NCBI RefSeq assembly: GCF_003751605.1
Contig: NZ_RJVJ01000001.1
Coordinates: forward strand, 868,001-932,000
Direction of reading: 5' to 3'
Source: Kitasatospora cineracea
GTDB lineage: Bacteria; Actinomycetota; Actinomycetes; Streptomycetales; Streptomycetaceae
DNA: 64,000 bases
The notes under the pieces are model-generated. The model was not told where the DNA came from and searched no databases. It saw only the letters and a list, made by a program, of their open reading frames with translations. This document shows, piece by piece, positions 26,875 through 36,693 of this stretch (position 1 is its first letter; the number at the start of each line of letters is the position of its first letter). The position numbers and the translations under genes are program-made.

Positions 26875-26996
26875 CTCCGGGCGCGTGCGCACCCCCTGAC
26901 CAGGGGTCACGCGTCCCGGTGCGGGCTGTCCGGGGCGGCCAAGATCACGTCTCACCGGCCGGACGGACGTACCGCCGCCGCAGCGCCGGGCGATAG

Positions 26997-28130
<1,134 letters not shown>

Positions 28131-28148
28131 TCCGGCGCCTTCCCGCAA

Positions 28149-28179
28149 GGCCCCGGTCCGCGCCGAGCGGACCGGGGCC
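28149..28179 (+). terminator. Hairpin terminator of serC
   Basis: A 13-bp perfect stem, GGCCCCGGTCCGC and its complement, with a 5-base loop, 18 bases after the serC stop. Confidence 0.8.
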
Positions 28180-28386
28180 CTGCGCGTTCCGGCCCGACGG
28201 GCCCCGGGCCGCGTTCGGGCCGAACCGGTCGGGGAAGCGCCCTGCGCACCGAAGCCGCCGAACACGGCGAGCCCCCTGCCCGAACGCCTCGCCGCCCGGT
28301 GGCGGTTGCTCCTGCCCGGCCTCGCCGCCCCCGGCGTGATCAGCCGGCTGCGCGCCACCCGCCACCGCCGGACGGGGCCGCCGCCA

Positions 28387-28476
28387 CTACTTCTGCACGA
28401 TCGCGCTGATGATCACCACGACCAGCAGCAGGACGAACGCGCCGGTGACGATCCGCATACGAGTCTTCGGGTCCAC
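28387..28476 (-). CDS. 29-residue single-helix membrane protein
   Basis: GTG at 28476 gives VDPKTRMRIVTGAFVLLL, continuing to VVIISAIVQK: a short basic head and one transmembrane helix. Tiny proteins with a DPKTR-type start and one helix are common in streptomycetes near serC-type loci. GGAGG lies immediately before the GTG, unusually close, so the internal ATG at 28458 is an alternative. Function unknown. Confidence 0.55.
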   Translation of the reverse strand: MDPKTRMRIVTGAFVLLLVVVIISAIVQK

Positions 28477-28597
28477 CCTCCGAGGGTAATCGGTCGAACG
28501 CCCCGCCCCGCACACAGGGCACTCGTCCCGACCGCCTCCCCCGACCGCCGTGCATGTCCCCGGGGCTGACACCGGCACCGTTGGGCAGGCTAGGGAC

Positions 28598-30364
28598 ATG
28601 CTCACCTACGACTCGAACGGCTTCCGCCTCGACGGCCGACCGCTGCGCATCCTGTCCGGCGCGGTGCACTACTTCCGCAGCCGCCCCGAGCAGTGGCCCG
28701 ACCGGCTGGCCGCGGTGCGCGCGATGGGGCTGAACACCGTCGAGACGTACGTGCCGTGGAACCTGCACGAACCCGCGCCCGGCCGCTTCACCCGGCTCGA
28801 CGAACTCGGCGCGTTCCTCGACGAGGCGCACCGCCAGGGCCTGTGGACGATCGTCCGCCCCGGCCCGTACATCTGCGCCGAGTGGGACAACGGCGGCCTC
28901 CCCGGCTGGCTCACCGCCCGGGTCGGCCGCCGGGCCCGCACCAGCGACCCCGGGTTCCTCGCCGCCGTCGACGCGTTCTTCGACGTCCTGCTGCCCCAGG
29001 TGGTGGAGCGCCAGTGGGGCCGGCCCGGCGGCACCGTGCTGATGGTGCAGGTCGAGAACGAGTACGGGGCCCACGGCAGCGACGCCGACTACCTCGCCCA
29101 CCTGGCCCGCGGACTGCGCGAACGCGGCATCACCGTCCCGCTGTTCACCTCCGACGGCCCCGAGGACCACATGCTCGCGGCCGGCACCGTCCCCGGCGTG
29201 CTGGCCACCGTCAACTTCGGCTCCGACCCCGAAGGCGCCTTCGCCGCGCTGCGCCGCCACCGCCCCGAGGACCCGCCGTTCTGCATGGAGTACTGGAACG
29301 GCTGGTTCGACCGGTGGGGCGGGCCCCACCACACCCGGGACGCCGGCGACGCCGCCGACACCCTGCGCCGCATCCTCGCCGCCGGCGGCTCCGTCAACCT
29401 CTACATGGCCCACGGCGGCACCAACTTCGGCACCACCGCCGGCGCCAACCACGCCGACCCGCCGTTCAACTCCACCGACTGGACGCACTCCCCCTACCAG
29501 CCGATCACCACCTCCTACGACTACGACGCCCCGCTCGACGAACGCGGCCTGCCCACCGCCAAGTTCGACGCCTTCCGGCAGGTCATCGCCGACTTCGCCG
29601 CCGAACACCCCGAACCCGCCCGGTACCTGGACCACCGCGAACCCGAACTCCCCGCCCCCGCACCCGTCCTGGACGCCCGCGAGGTCCTCCTCGACGAGTA
29701 CGCCGAGCTGCCGTTCGGACCCGCCGTGCACTCCCCCGTACCGCCGCTGTTCGAGGAACTCGGCCTGGAGCACGGCCTGGTCCGCTACACCACCACGGTG
29801 CCCGACCGCAGCCCCGACCTCCCGCTCACCGTCGAAGGACTCCACGACCGGGCCACCCTCCACCTCGACGGCAAACCCGCCGCCACCCTCGAACGCGGCG
29901 TCGCCCCCGAACCCGTCACCGCCGGCGGCGGCACCCGGATCCGGCTCCTGGTCGAATCGCTCGGCCGGGTCAACTACGGCCCGCAGGTCGGCGAGACCAA
30001 GGGCCTCACCGGCGTCCGCCACGAACGCCAGTACCTGCACGGCTGGCAGGCCGAACCCCTCCCCCTCGACCCGCTCCCCACCCCCGCCTGGACCCCCGGC
30101 ACCCCCGCCCCGGAACTCCTCGCCCGCGGCACCCTCCACCTCGACGCCCCCGGCGACACCTTCCTCACCGTCCCCGAGGGCGAACACGGCTACCTCTGGG
30201 TCAACGACTTCCTCCTCGGCCGCTACGACACCCGCGGCCCCCAGCACACCCTCTACTGCCCCTGGCCCCTCCTCCGCCCCGGCCCCAACACCCTCACCCT
30301 CCTGGAACTCGGCCCCACCACCCCGTCCCGCATCCACCTCCACCCGTCCCCCGACCTCGGCTGA
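28598..30364 (+). CDS. Glycoside hydrolase family 35 beta-galactosidase
   Basis: 588 residues from ATG 28598, no signal peptide, so cytoplasmic. GH35 signatures: ILSGAVHYFRS, TVETYVPWNLHEPAPG, RPGPYICAEWDNGGLPGWL, acid/base Glu in VQVENEYGAHG and nucleophile Glu in FCMEYWNGWFDRWGG. A Gly/Asn-rich loop HGGTNFGTT follows. The C-terminal half carries beta-jelly-roll domains ending in WVNDFLLGRYDTRGPQ. It releases terminal beta-galactose. No transporter or regulator is adjacent. Confidence 0.93.
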   Translation: MLTYDSNGFRLDGRPLRILSGAVHYFRSRPEQWPDRLAAVRAMGLNTVETYVPWNLHEPAPGRFTRLDELGAFLDEAHRQGLWTIVRPGPYICAEWDNGGLPGWLTARVGRRARTSDPGFLAAVDAFFDVLLPQVVERQWGRPGGTVLMVQVENEYGAHGSDADYLAHLARGLRERGITVPLFTSDGPEDHMLAAGTVPGVLATVNFGSDPEGAFAALRRHRPEDPPFCMEYWNGWFDRWGGPHHTRDAGDAADTLRRILAAGGSVNLYMAHGGTNFGTTAGANHADPPFNSTDWTHSPYQPITTSYDYDAPLDERGLPTAKFDAFRQVIADFAAEHPEPARYLDHREPELPAPAPVLDAREVLLDEYAELPFGPAVHSPVPPLFEELGLEHGLVRYTTTVPDRSPDLPLTVEGLHDRATLHLDGKPAATLERGVAPEPVTAGGGTRIRLLVESLGRVNYGPQVGETKGLTGVRHERQYLHGWQAEPLPLDPLPTPAWTPGTPAPELLARGTLHLDAPGDTFLTVPEGEHGYLWVNDFLLGRYDTRGPQHTLYCPWPLLRPGPNTLTLLELGPTTPSRIHLHPSPDLG

Positions 30365-30400
30365 CCGCGCCAGGACGAAAGCCAGGGGCCCTGGGACAAA

Positions 30401-30680
30401 CTGCTGCGCGCCAGACCCTGCGAGAGCCAGGGGCGCGAGGAACTGCTGCGCGCCAGACCCTGCGAAAGCCAGGGGCGCGGGGAACTGCGCGGCCAACCGA
30501 GCACGCACAGCCAGATCGCCTCGTGGGACAGTGTGTTGCACTATCCCGCGAACTCGCTGACGTGCGACTCCCGCTGCGCGCAGTTCCCCGCGCCCCCGGT
30601 TTCGCACCATCCCGCCCGCGCCCCCGGTCTCGCACCATCCCGCCCGCGCATCCGGCTTCGCACCGTTCCCGCCCGCGCAG
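30401..30680. repeat. Intergenic palindromic element, copy 2, with tandem flanks
   Basis: Two 42-bp direct units (30401-30442 and 30443-30484) lead into 20-bp perfect arms at 30472-30491 and 30577-30596 with an 85-base loop, about 74 of 85 bases identical to copy 1. The inner hairpin GGGACAGTG/CACTATCCC has one mismatch that becomes a G-U pair on the other strand. About 28-bp units with the core TTCGCACCATCCCGCC repeat after the right arm. It lies between the convergent beta-galactosidase and thpR genes. Confidence 0.85.
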
Positions 30681-30684
30681 CGGC

Positions 30685-31245
30685 TCACGTGCCGAGCGGC
30701 CAGCCCTCCACCGCCGTGTAGCGGGCCGGCCCGTAGCCCGTCTCGCTGCGCATCAGTTGGATCCGCCCGGCCGGCCATTCGCTGCCCCGGAACTCCCGCA
30801 GTGCGCCGGCCATCGCCCGCAGGTCGGCCGGGCCGCCCGGGCCGCGGCGGCGGGTGGTGCCGGCCCGGGCGAGGGTCAGGTGCGGGTGGAAGCCGCGTTC
30901 CTCGTCGGTGGCGCCGAGCGCGTGCTGCACGGCGGCGGCCAGCTCGCGCAGGTCCCGGACGTCCCCCTCGACGCCTGCCCACAGGGCCCGTTGGCCGAAG
31001 GTGCCGCCGCCGGCCAGTCGCAGCCGGTGGGCCGGGTGCTCGCCCGCGACCCGGGCCAGCGCGTGTTCGAGCGCGGGCACCTCGTCGGCCGGTACCTCGC
31101 CGAGGAACGCCAGGGTGAGGTGCCATCCGGCGGGTTCGGTCCAGCGCAGCCCGCCCGCCCCGGGGAGTCGGCGCAGCGGCGCGGCGGCGTCGGTGAGTTC
31201 GATCTTGGCGAGGGGCGGAGGGTTCACCGCGACGAAGAGCCTCAT
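30685..31245 (-). CDS. thpR: RNA 2',3'-cyclic 3'-phosphodiesterase (2H phosphoesterase)
   Basis: 186 residues from ATG 31245. Begins MRLFVAVNPPP and carries both His-x-Thr-x motifs of the 2H/LigT superfamily, WHLTLAFLGEVP and FHPHLTLARAG, which form the active site. Acts on 2',3'-cyclic phosphate RNA ends. The stop is reached 4 bases after element copy 2. Confidence 0.92.
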   Translation of the reverse strand: MRLFVAVNPPPLAKIELTDAAAPLRRLPGAGGLRWTEPAGWHLTLAFLGEVPADEVPALEHALARVAGEHPAHRLRLAGGGTFGQRALWAGVEGDVRDLRELAAAVQHALGATDEERGFHPHLTLARAGTTRRRGPGGPADLRAMAGALREFRGSEWPAGRIQLMRSETGYGPARYTAVEGWPLGT

Positions 31246-31297
31246 CCCGTCATCCTGCCGCACCGCTCCGGTCCTGCCATCGGATAAAAAGGCAGTC

Positions 31298-31828
31298 ATG
31301 CACATCCGCACCGGAGGCCCCGGTTCCGCCCAGGACCTGCTCGCCCTGCTCGACGGCGCCGTCGCCTGGCTGGCCGCGCGCGGCCGCACCGGCCAGTGGG
31401 GCACCGTCCCGTGGTCGCAGCGGCCGGAGTCGGTGGCCCGGGCCGAGCGTTCCTGCCGCGAGCAGTTCGTCCGGATCGCCGAGCCCGACGGCGGCGGCGC
31501 CCCGCTCGGCATCTGCGTCATGTCCCGACAGGCCCCCGCGTACGCGGGGACGGCCGACCGGCCCGAGCTGTACGTCCACTGGCTGGTGACCGACCGCGCG
31601 CACCGCGGTTCCGGCGTCGGTGCGGCCCTGGTCGCGGACGCCCGCCGCGAGGCCCGCGAGCGCGGCCTCGGCCTGCTGCGGGTGGACTGCTACGCGGGCG
31701 GGGACGGCCGGCTGGTCGAGCAGTACGAGCGGCTCGGGTTCACCCGCACCACCGCGTTCACCGTCGACCGGCCGGACGGCCCCTGGCCCGGGCAGGTCCT
31801 GGAGCAGCGCGTCCCCGCCCGGGGTTAG
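31298..31828 (+). CDS. GNAT family N-acetyltransferase
   Basis: 176 residues from ATG 31298. Motif A is LVTDRAHRGSGVGAALVADAR (acetyl-CoA pyrophosphate loop RGSGVG) and motif B is YERLGFTRTTAF. Substrate unknown. Divergent from thpR (52 bases). Its stop overlaps the end of the convergent MFS gene by 4 bases. Confidence 0.88.
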   Translation: MHIRTGGPGSAQDLLALLDGAVAWLAARGRTGQWGTVPWSQRPESVARAERSCREQFVRIAEPDGGGAPLGICVMSRQAPAYAGTADRPELYVHWLVTDRAHRGSGVGAALVADARREARERGLGLLRVDCYAGGDGRLVEQYERLGFTRTTAFTVDRPDGPWPGQVLEQRVPARG

Positions 31829-33390
31829 CAGGCGGGCGCCAGGTCGCCCTTCTGCACCACCGAGAACACCCGGCCCCTGGTCCGCACCGGGTGCAGGTCC
31901 AGGCGCAGGCGCAGGCCGCTGATCCGGCCGAGGACCAGCGCGACCACGCCGGCCGCCGCCGCGGAGACCAGGCCGCAGGCGAGCAGGCCGAAGCGCGGGC
32001 CGTACTGGGCGGTGATCCAGCCGACCAGCGGGGCGCCGATCGGGGTGCCGCCGGTGAAGACCAGGACCAGCAGGCCCATCACCCGGCCGCGCATCTCGGG
32101 GTCGGTGCCGAGCTGCAGCGCCGAGTTGACCGAGGTGTTGAAGGTCAGGCCGAACACGCCGATCAGGGTGAGCAGCAGCGCGAAGGTCCAGTAGCCGGGC
32201 GCGAGCGCGGCCAGCACCTCCAGCGCGCCGAAGGCGAGCGCCGCGAACACCAGCCGGCGCAGCCGGGGCGCGCCGCGGCGGGCGGCGAGCAGGGCGCCGG
32301 TCAGCGAACCGACCGCCATCGCGGTGTTGAGCAGGCCGTACGCGCCCGCGCCGACGTGGAAGGTGTCGTGCGCGAAGCCGGCGAGCAGGGTCGGGAAGTT
32401 GAACCCGAAGGTGCCGATGAACCCGGCGAGCACCATCGGCCACAGCAGTTCGGGGCGTTCCCGGACGTACCGCAGGCCCTCGCGGAGCTGGCCGCGCTCG
32501 CGGGCGATCCGCTCGACGGGGCGCAGTTCGCTGCTGCGCATGGCGAGCAGGCCGCCGATGACCGCGACGAAGGAGAGCGCGTTGACGGCGAACGCCCAGC
32601 CGCTGCCGACCGCGGCGATCAGCGCGCCGGCGACGGCGGGGCCGACCAGGCGGGCGGTCTGGAAGTTGGCGGCGTTCAGGCTGACCGCGTTGGCCAGGTC
32701 CTTGGCGGGCACCATCTCGCTGACGAAGGCCTGCCGGGTCGGGTTGTCGACCACCGTGACCAGGCCGAGCAGCAGCGCGAACAGGTAGACCACGACGGGT
32801 GTGACGGCGCCGGTGATGGTGAGCAGGGCGAGGCCCGCGGCGAGCAGGCCCATCGCGCCCTGGGTGGCGACCAGCAGGCGGCGCTTGGGCAGCCGGTCGG
32901 CGAGGACGCCGCCCCACAGGCCGAGCAGCAGCATCGGCAGGAACTGCATGGCGGTGGTGATGCCGACCGCGAACGGGCTGCCGGTGAGGCTGAGCACCAG
33001 CCAGTCCTGGGCGATGCGCTGCATCCAGGTGCCGGTGTTGGAGACGACCTGGCCGGCGAAGTAGTACCGGTAGTTGCGGATGCGCAGGGACGAGAACATC
33101 CCTCCCGGGCGGGTGAACCGGCCCGGCGAAGCGGCGGGGGTCTCCGCCGCGGTGGGATGCTCGGGGTCGTCGTCGCCGCTGCCCGGCAGGCCCGTGGGGG
33201 CGGGTGCCTGGCTCTGCGCGGCGGGGGCGCCGGTGGGCGCGGTCCCGGTGGTGGTGGCCGCTTCGTCGGTGAGCGGTTCTTCGTGGCGCGGGCCCGCGGG
33301 GCGGGTGATCGGGCGCCGGGTGTCGGTGCGGAGGTCGGTGCGGATGGTCGCGGTGCGGATCGCGGCGGCGCGGGCGGCCGGCGGTGTCAA
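31825..33390 (-). CDS. MFS efflux transporter
   Basis: About 521 residues. The frame extends to 33561 but would overlap marR, so I chose TTG 33390, which has GAGGGGAGA upstream. A cytoplasmic Thr/Pro/Ala-rich tail of about 100 residues precedes FSSLRIRNYRYYFAGQVVSN, the usual first motif of MFS_3 exporters. Twelve helices follow, with GLWGGVLADRLPKRRLL. It lies 117 bases behind marR on the same strand, so it is likely a MarR-controlled exporter of a toxic compound. Confidence 0.85.
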   Translation of the reverse strand: MTPPAARAAAIRTATIRTDLRTDTRRPITRPAGPRHEEPLTDEAATTTGTAPTGAPAAQSQAPAPTGLPGSGDDDPEHPTAAETPAASPGRFTRPGGMFSSLRIRNYRYYFAGQVVSNTGTWMQRIAQDWLVLSLTGSPFAVGITTAMQFLPMLLLGLWGGVLADRLPKRRLLVATQGAMGLLAAGLALLTITGAVTPVVVYLFALLLGLVTVVDNPTRQAFVSEMVPAKDLANAVSLNAANFQTARLVGPAVAGALIAAVGSGWAFAVNALSFVAVIGGLLAMRSSELRPVERIARERGQLREGLRYVRERPELLWPMVLAGFIGTFGFNFPTLLAGFAHDTFHVGAGAYGLLNTAMAVGSLTGALLAARRGAPRLRRLVFAALAFGALEVLAALAPGYWTFALLLTLIGVFGLTFNTSVNSALQLGTDPEMRGRVMGLLVLVFTGGTPIGAPLVGWITAQYGPRFGLLACGLVSAAAAGVVALVLGRISGLRLRLDLHPVRTRGRVFSVVQKGDLAPAC

Positions 33391-33506
33391 GGTGGTCTCC
33401 CCTCGGCGCGCCGCGACCGGTTCGACGGTCGCGGCGCGGTGTGCGGTGCTGGTGGGTGCTGCGGTGATGCGGTTCTCCTTCGTACGCCCGGGACGGGACG
33501 GTCCGG

Positions 33507-33941
33507 CTACAGGTTGGCCAGCTTGTAGAGCACGGGTGCGGCGGCCTTCAGCCGCTCCCACTCCTCCGCGTCGAGGTTCTCGGCGAGGGCCGCCAGCCAG
33601 GCGTTGCGCCGGCGGCGGGACTCGTTGAGGATCTCCTCGGCCTGCTCCGTACTGCTGACAACCACCTGTCGGCGGTCCTCCGGGTGCGGTTCGCGCCGCA
33701 CCAGGCCCTTCTCCTCCAACATGGCGATGATCCTGGTCATCGACGGCGGCTGGACGTGCTCCTTGCGGGCCAGCTCGCCCGGTGTCGCCCTGCCGCAGCG
33801 GGCGAGGGTGCCGAGCACCCCCATCTCGGTGGGGCTCAGCGACTCTTCGACCCGCTGGTGTCGCAACCGTCGGGCCAGGCGCATCGCGGACGACCGCAGC
33901 TGGCTGACCGCCAGCAGGTCGTCCTCGGACATCTCGGGCAT
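33507..33941 (-). CDS. MarR family transcriptional regulator
   Basis: 144 residues from ATG 33941. Winged helix with LSPTEMGVLGTLARCGRATP, recognition helix in QPPSMTRIIAMLEEKGLV, and wing RREPHPEDRRQVVV. Typical dimer. No ribosome site precedes the ATG, so the message may be leaderless. It precedes an MFS exporter, the classic MarR pair, and probably represses both. Confidence 0.9.
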   Translation of the reverse strand: MPEMSEDDLLAVSQLRSSAMRLARRLRHQRVEESLSPTEMGVLGTLARCGRATPGELARKEHVQPPSMTRIIAMLEEKGLVRREPHPEDRRQVVVSSTEQAEEILNESRRRRNAWLAALAENLDAEEWERLKAAAPVLYKLANL

Positions 33942-33985
33942 GTCATTAGCTTACGTCATTACCGAGTCTAAGGAAAATTGATTTC
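33942..33985 (-). promoter_or_regulatory. AT-rich promoter/operator of the marR-MFS unit
   Basis: An AT-rich island in GC-rich DNA, directly before marR. The heptamer TAATGAC (minus strand) occurs at 33942-33948 and again at 33955-33961. TTAGAC and TAAGCT hexamers lie in the same stretch. No Shine-Dalgarno sequence is present, which fits leaderless transcription and autorepression. Confidence 0.5.
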
Positions 33986-34065
33986 GCCCGGCCCTGCGAC
34001 GCGGGTCCACCCGTTCGACCGACCCGGACCGTCCGACGCCGCCCGGACGCCACCCCGGTACGGGC

Positions 34066-34611
34066 TCAGTCCGCGGTGAGGTGGAAGCCCAGCCGCCCGA
34101 AGCGCAGCCGGTCGCCGGCCCGGACCACGGTGCCGCCGGCCACCCGGCGGTCGTTGACGAAGGTCCCGTTGCTGGAGCCCAGGTCGTACAGCACCCAGTC
34201 GCCGGCCTCGAAGCGCAGTTCGGCGTGGCGCCGGGAGACGGTCGAGTCGCCCAGCCGGAGGTCGCAGCCGGTCATCCGGCCGATCCGCAGCAGCCGGACG
34301 GCCGGGTCGGGCAGTTGCAGCCTGGTCAGCTGCTCGGCGTGCCAGGTCTGCCGGAGCCGGACCTGGAGCGCGGAGACCTTGGCGACGGTGCGCAGCAGCA
34401 CCCGGGAGACCGGGCCGTAGGTGCGCAGGTCGCCGACCACCTCGGCGAGCTCGGCGCGGCTGCGGGCGGTCAGCACCAGTTCCATCCGGCGGATGAAGGT
34501 GTCGTGCGAGAGCCGGCCGCTGCCGACCCCGTCCCGCAGCACCGCCAGGGCGTCGTCCCGCTCGGCCTGCGAGGGGCGGGCGAGCTGGGTGCTGAACTCC
34601 TGAGCGGCCAT
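34066..34611 (-). CDS. DUF1707-FHA domain protein
   Basis: 181 residues from ATG 34611. The N-terminal DUF1707 region (RPSQAERDDALAVLRDGVGS to AELAEVVGDL) is followed by a linker and a C-terminal FHA domain with LLRIGRMTGCDLRLGD, STVSRRHAELRF and DLGSSNGTFVNDRRV, the phosphothreonine-binding loops. No membrane helix. Probably an adaptor for a Ser/Thr kinase pathway; no kinase is in the window. Confidence 0.88.
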   Translation of the reverse strand: MAAQEFSTQLARPSQAERDDALAVLRDGVGSGRLSHDTFIRRMELVLTARSRAELAEVVGDLRTYGPVSRVLLRTVAKVSALQVRLRQTWHAEQLTRLQLPDPAVRLLRIGRMTGCDLRLGDSTVSRRHAELRFEAGDWVLYDLGSSNGTFVNDRRVAGGTVVRAGDRLRFGRLGFHLTAD

Positions 34612-34800
34612 AGCGTGATTGTCGGGTGACCGGCCCGCACTGTCCAGCACACTACCGGGACCGGTCCACCGACCCGTCCGACTCCGGCCCGGGGCACGGC
34701 TTTTCGGTCCGGTCCCGGACAACTCCCCCGCGCCGGGCCGCCGTCCTGGCAGGATCCATCCCGCCCGGCACCGACGACCGCCCTGCCGTCCCATCCGACG

Positions 34801-34837
34801 GTCGACCTGCCGACCTGTCGACCTGTCGACCGACCTG
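34801..34837. repeat. Octamer direct repeats, CGACCTG core
   Basis: CGACCTG occurs at 34803, 34811, 34819 and 34831 (8-bp steps with one 4-bp slip), with interspersed GTCGAC palindromes. It lies in the 267-bp gap between the divergent FHA and SLOG-like genes, about 45 bases before the latter. It could be a regulatory array or replication slippage. The remainder of the gap shows nothing else. Confidence 0.5.
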
Positions 34838-34878
34838 ACGATCCACCCGTCCGACGACCAGCCCGGGGAGCGCCCGCC

Positions 34879-35370
34879 ATGCCCGTGATCGCCGTGACCG
34901 GGCACCTCGACCTCGCCCCGGACACCGCCCGCGCCGTCCGCGCCGCCCTGGACGCGTTCCTCGCGCCGTACCCGGCGGGCGAGTTGACGGGGGTGTCCTG
35001 TCTCGCGCCGGGCGCCGACACGCTGTTCGCGGACGCCGTGCTGGCCCGCGGCGGCCGCCTGGTCGCCGTGCTGCCCGGCCCGTCCGCGCCGGGCCCGCAC
35101 GCCGACGCCGCCGAGCGCGCCGACTTCGACCGCCTGCGGGCCGCCGCGCACCGGGTGCTGGTGCTGCCCGCCGCCCGGCTCGACCCGGCCGCGTACGCCG
35201 CCGCCAACGACCGGCTGCTGCTGCTCGCCGACCGCGTGGTCGCGGTCTGGGACGGCGGGCCGGGCAACGGCCGGGGCGGGACGGCCGACATGGTCGCCGC
35301 CGCCCGGGCCGCCGGGCTGCCGGTGGACGTCCTGTGGCCGCCCGGCTCGGCCCGCACCGGAAGGCCCTGA
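34879..35370 (+). CDS. Rossmann-like protein, SLOG superfamily candidate
   Basis: 163 residues from ATG 34879. A compact alpha/beta protein: VIAVTGHLDLAPDTARAV, then GVSCLAPGADTLFADAVLARGG and VLPGPSAPG, later LLLLADRVVAVWDGGPGNGRGG and a closing TADMVAAARAAGLPV. The pattern (sugar/nucleotide-binding GADTLFA loop and WDGGPGNGRGGT) fits SLOG/DprA/LOG-like folds that bind nucleotide-derived ligands. Assignment is by eye. Convergent with the AspRS gene (6-base gap). Confidence 0.6.
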   Translation: MPVIAVTGHLDLAPDTARAVRAALDAFLAPYPAGELTGVSCLAPGADTLFADAVLARGGRLVAVLPGPSAPGPHADAAERADFDRLRAAAHRVLVLPAARLDPAAYAAANDRLLLLADRVVAVWDGGPGNGRGGTADMVAAARAAGLPVDVLWPPGSARTGRP

Positions 35371-35376
35371 ACGGCC

Positions 35377-36693
35377 TTACGGCTCCAGCCGGTTCGGGCC
35401 GCGGAACAGGAACACCGCGTCCCGGATCGAGGGCAGCCCGAGGGCCAGCATCAGCACCCGGCCCAGGCCCAGGCCGAACCCGCCGTGCGGCGGCATGCCG
35501 TACCGGAAGCAGTCCAGGTACCGGCCGAGCGGGCCCTCGGGGCTCGCGTCCATGCCCTTCTCCCGGGCCTGCGCGACCAGCCGGCCGTAGCGGTGCTCGC
35601 GTTGCGCACCGGTGGTGATCTCCACGCCCTTCCAGAGCAGGTCGAAGGACTCGGTGACGGCCGGGTCGCCGGCCGACCGCAGGTGGTAGAACGGCCGCAC
35701 CGAGGCCGGGAACCCGGTGACGAACACGAACTCGTGCCCGGTCTCCCGCTCCACCAGCGCGCTGAGCAGCCGCTCGCCCTCCGGGTCGAGGTCCTCCCGG
35801 ACGCCCTCCGGGTCCCATCCGGTGTCCCGCAGCCTCTTCACCGCCTCGGCCATCGTCAGCCGGGGGAAGGGCAGTTCGGGCACCACGACCCGTACGCCCC
35901 AGTGCCGCTCGATCTGCTCGCCGTGCCGCTCGGCGACCAGCTCCAGCGCCCGGCGCAGCATCCGCTCCTCGAAGGACATCACGTCCTCCACCCCGTCGAT
36001 CCACGCCAACTCGACGTCCACGCCGGTGAACTCGGTCGCGTGACGGGACGTGAAGGAAGGCTCCGCGCGGAACACCGGACCGATCTCGAAGACCCGGTCG
36101 ATGCCGCCCGCGATCGCCATCTGCTTGTAGAACTGCGGGGACTGCGCCAGGTACGCCTTCCGCTCGAAGTACCCGACCTCGAACACCTCCGCGCCGGACT
36201 CCGAGGCGGTGCCCATCAGCTTCGGCGTGTGCAGTTCGGTGCACCCCTGCTCGGCGGCGACCTCCCGCATCGCCTGCTCGACGGTGGTCTGCACCTCGAA
36301 CACCAGCCGCCGCTCCGGACGCCGGAGGTCCAGGAACCGCCAGTTCAGCCGCTGTTCGGGGCCGGTCTCCGGGCCGATCGGCAGCCCCGGCTCGGCGGCC
36401 GACACCACCTCGACCCGCTCCGGGACGATCTCCAGCCCGCCGAGCTTCACCACCGGGTTCGCCACCACCCGGCCGGTCACCACCACCGCCGACTCCACCG
36501 TCAGCCCCTGCAGCAGCTCCCCGAGCGCGTCCCCCTCACCCCCGCGCCGGTGCGTGACCTGCACCATCCCAGTGTGGTCGCGCACCACCACGAACTGCAC
36601 CTTGCTCTGCAGCCGCAGCGTGTTGACCCACCCCTTGACCGTCACCGTCCGACCGACCGCGGCCGGCAGCTCACCGACGAGGACACGCACCAT
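35377..36693 (-). CDS. aspS: Aspartate--tRNA(Asp/Asn) ligase, archaeal-type
   Basis: 438 residues from ATG 36693. OB-fold anticodon domain GRTVTVKGWVNTLRLQSKVQF, then class II motif 2 (GPVFRAEPSFTSRHATEFTGVD) and motif 3 (GGFGLGLGRVLMLALGL). It lacks the GAD insertion and is much shorter than the roughly 590-residue bacterial AspRS. It therefore belongs to the archaeal/eukaryal group, often non-discriminating. A normal bacterial AspRS is expected elsewhere in the genome, so this would be a second enzyme. No T-box or tRNA lies upstream. Confidence 0.9.
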   Translation of the reverse strand: MVRVLVGELPAAVGRTVTVKGWVNTLRLQSKVQFVVVRDHTGMVQVTHRRGGEGDALGELLQGLTVESAVVVTGRVVANPVVKLGGLEIVPERVEVVSAAEPGLPIGPETGPEQRLNWRFLDLRRPERRLVFEVQTTVEQAMREVAAEQGCTELHTPKLMGTASESGAEVFEVGYFERKAYLAQSPQFYKQMAIAGGIDRVFEIGPVFRAEPSFTSRHATEFTGVDVELAWIDGVEDVMSFEERMLRRALELVAERHGEQIERHWGVRVVVPELPFPRLTMAEAVKRLRDTGWDPEGVREDLDPEGERLLSALVERETGHEFVFVTGFPASVRPFYHLRSAGDPAVTESFDLLWKGVEITTGAQREHRYGRLVAQAREKGMDASPEGPLGRYLDCFRYGMPPHGGFGLGLGRVLMLALGLPSIRDAVFLFRGPNRLEP

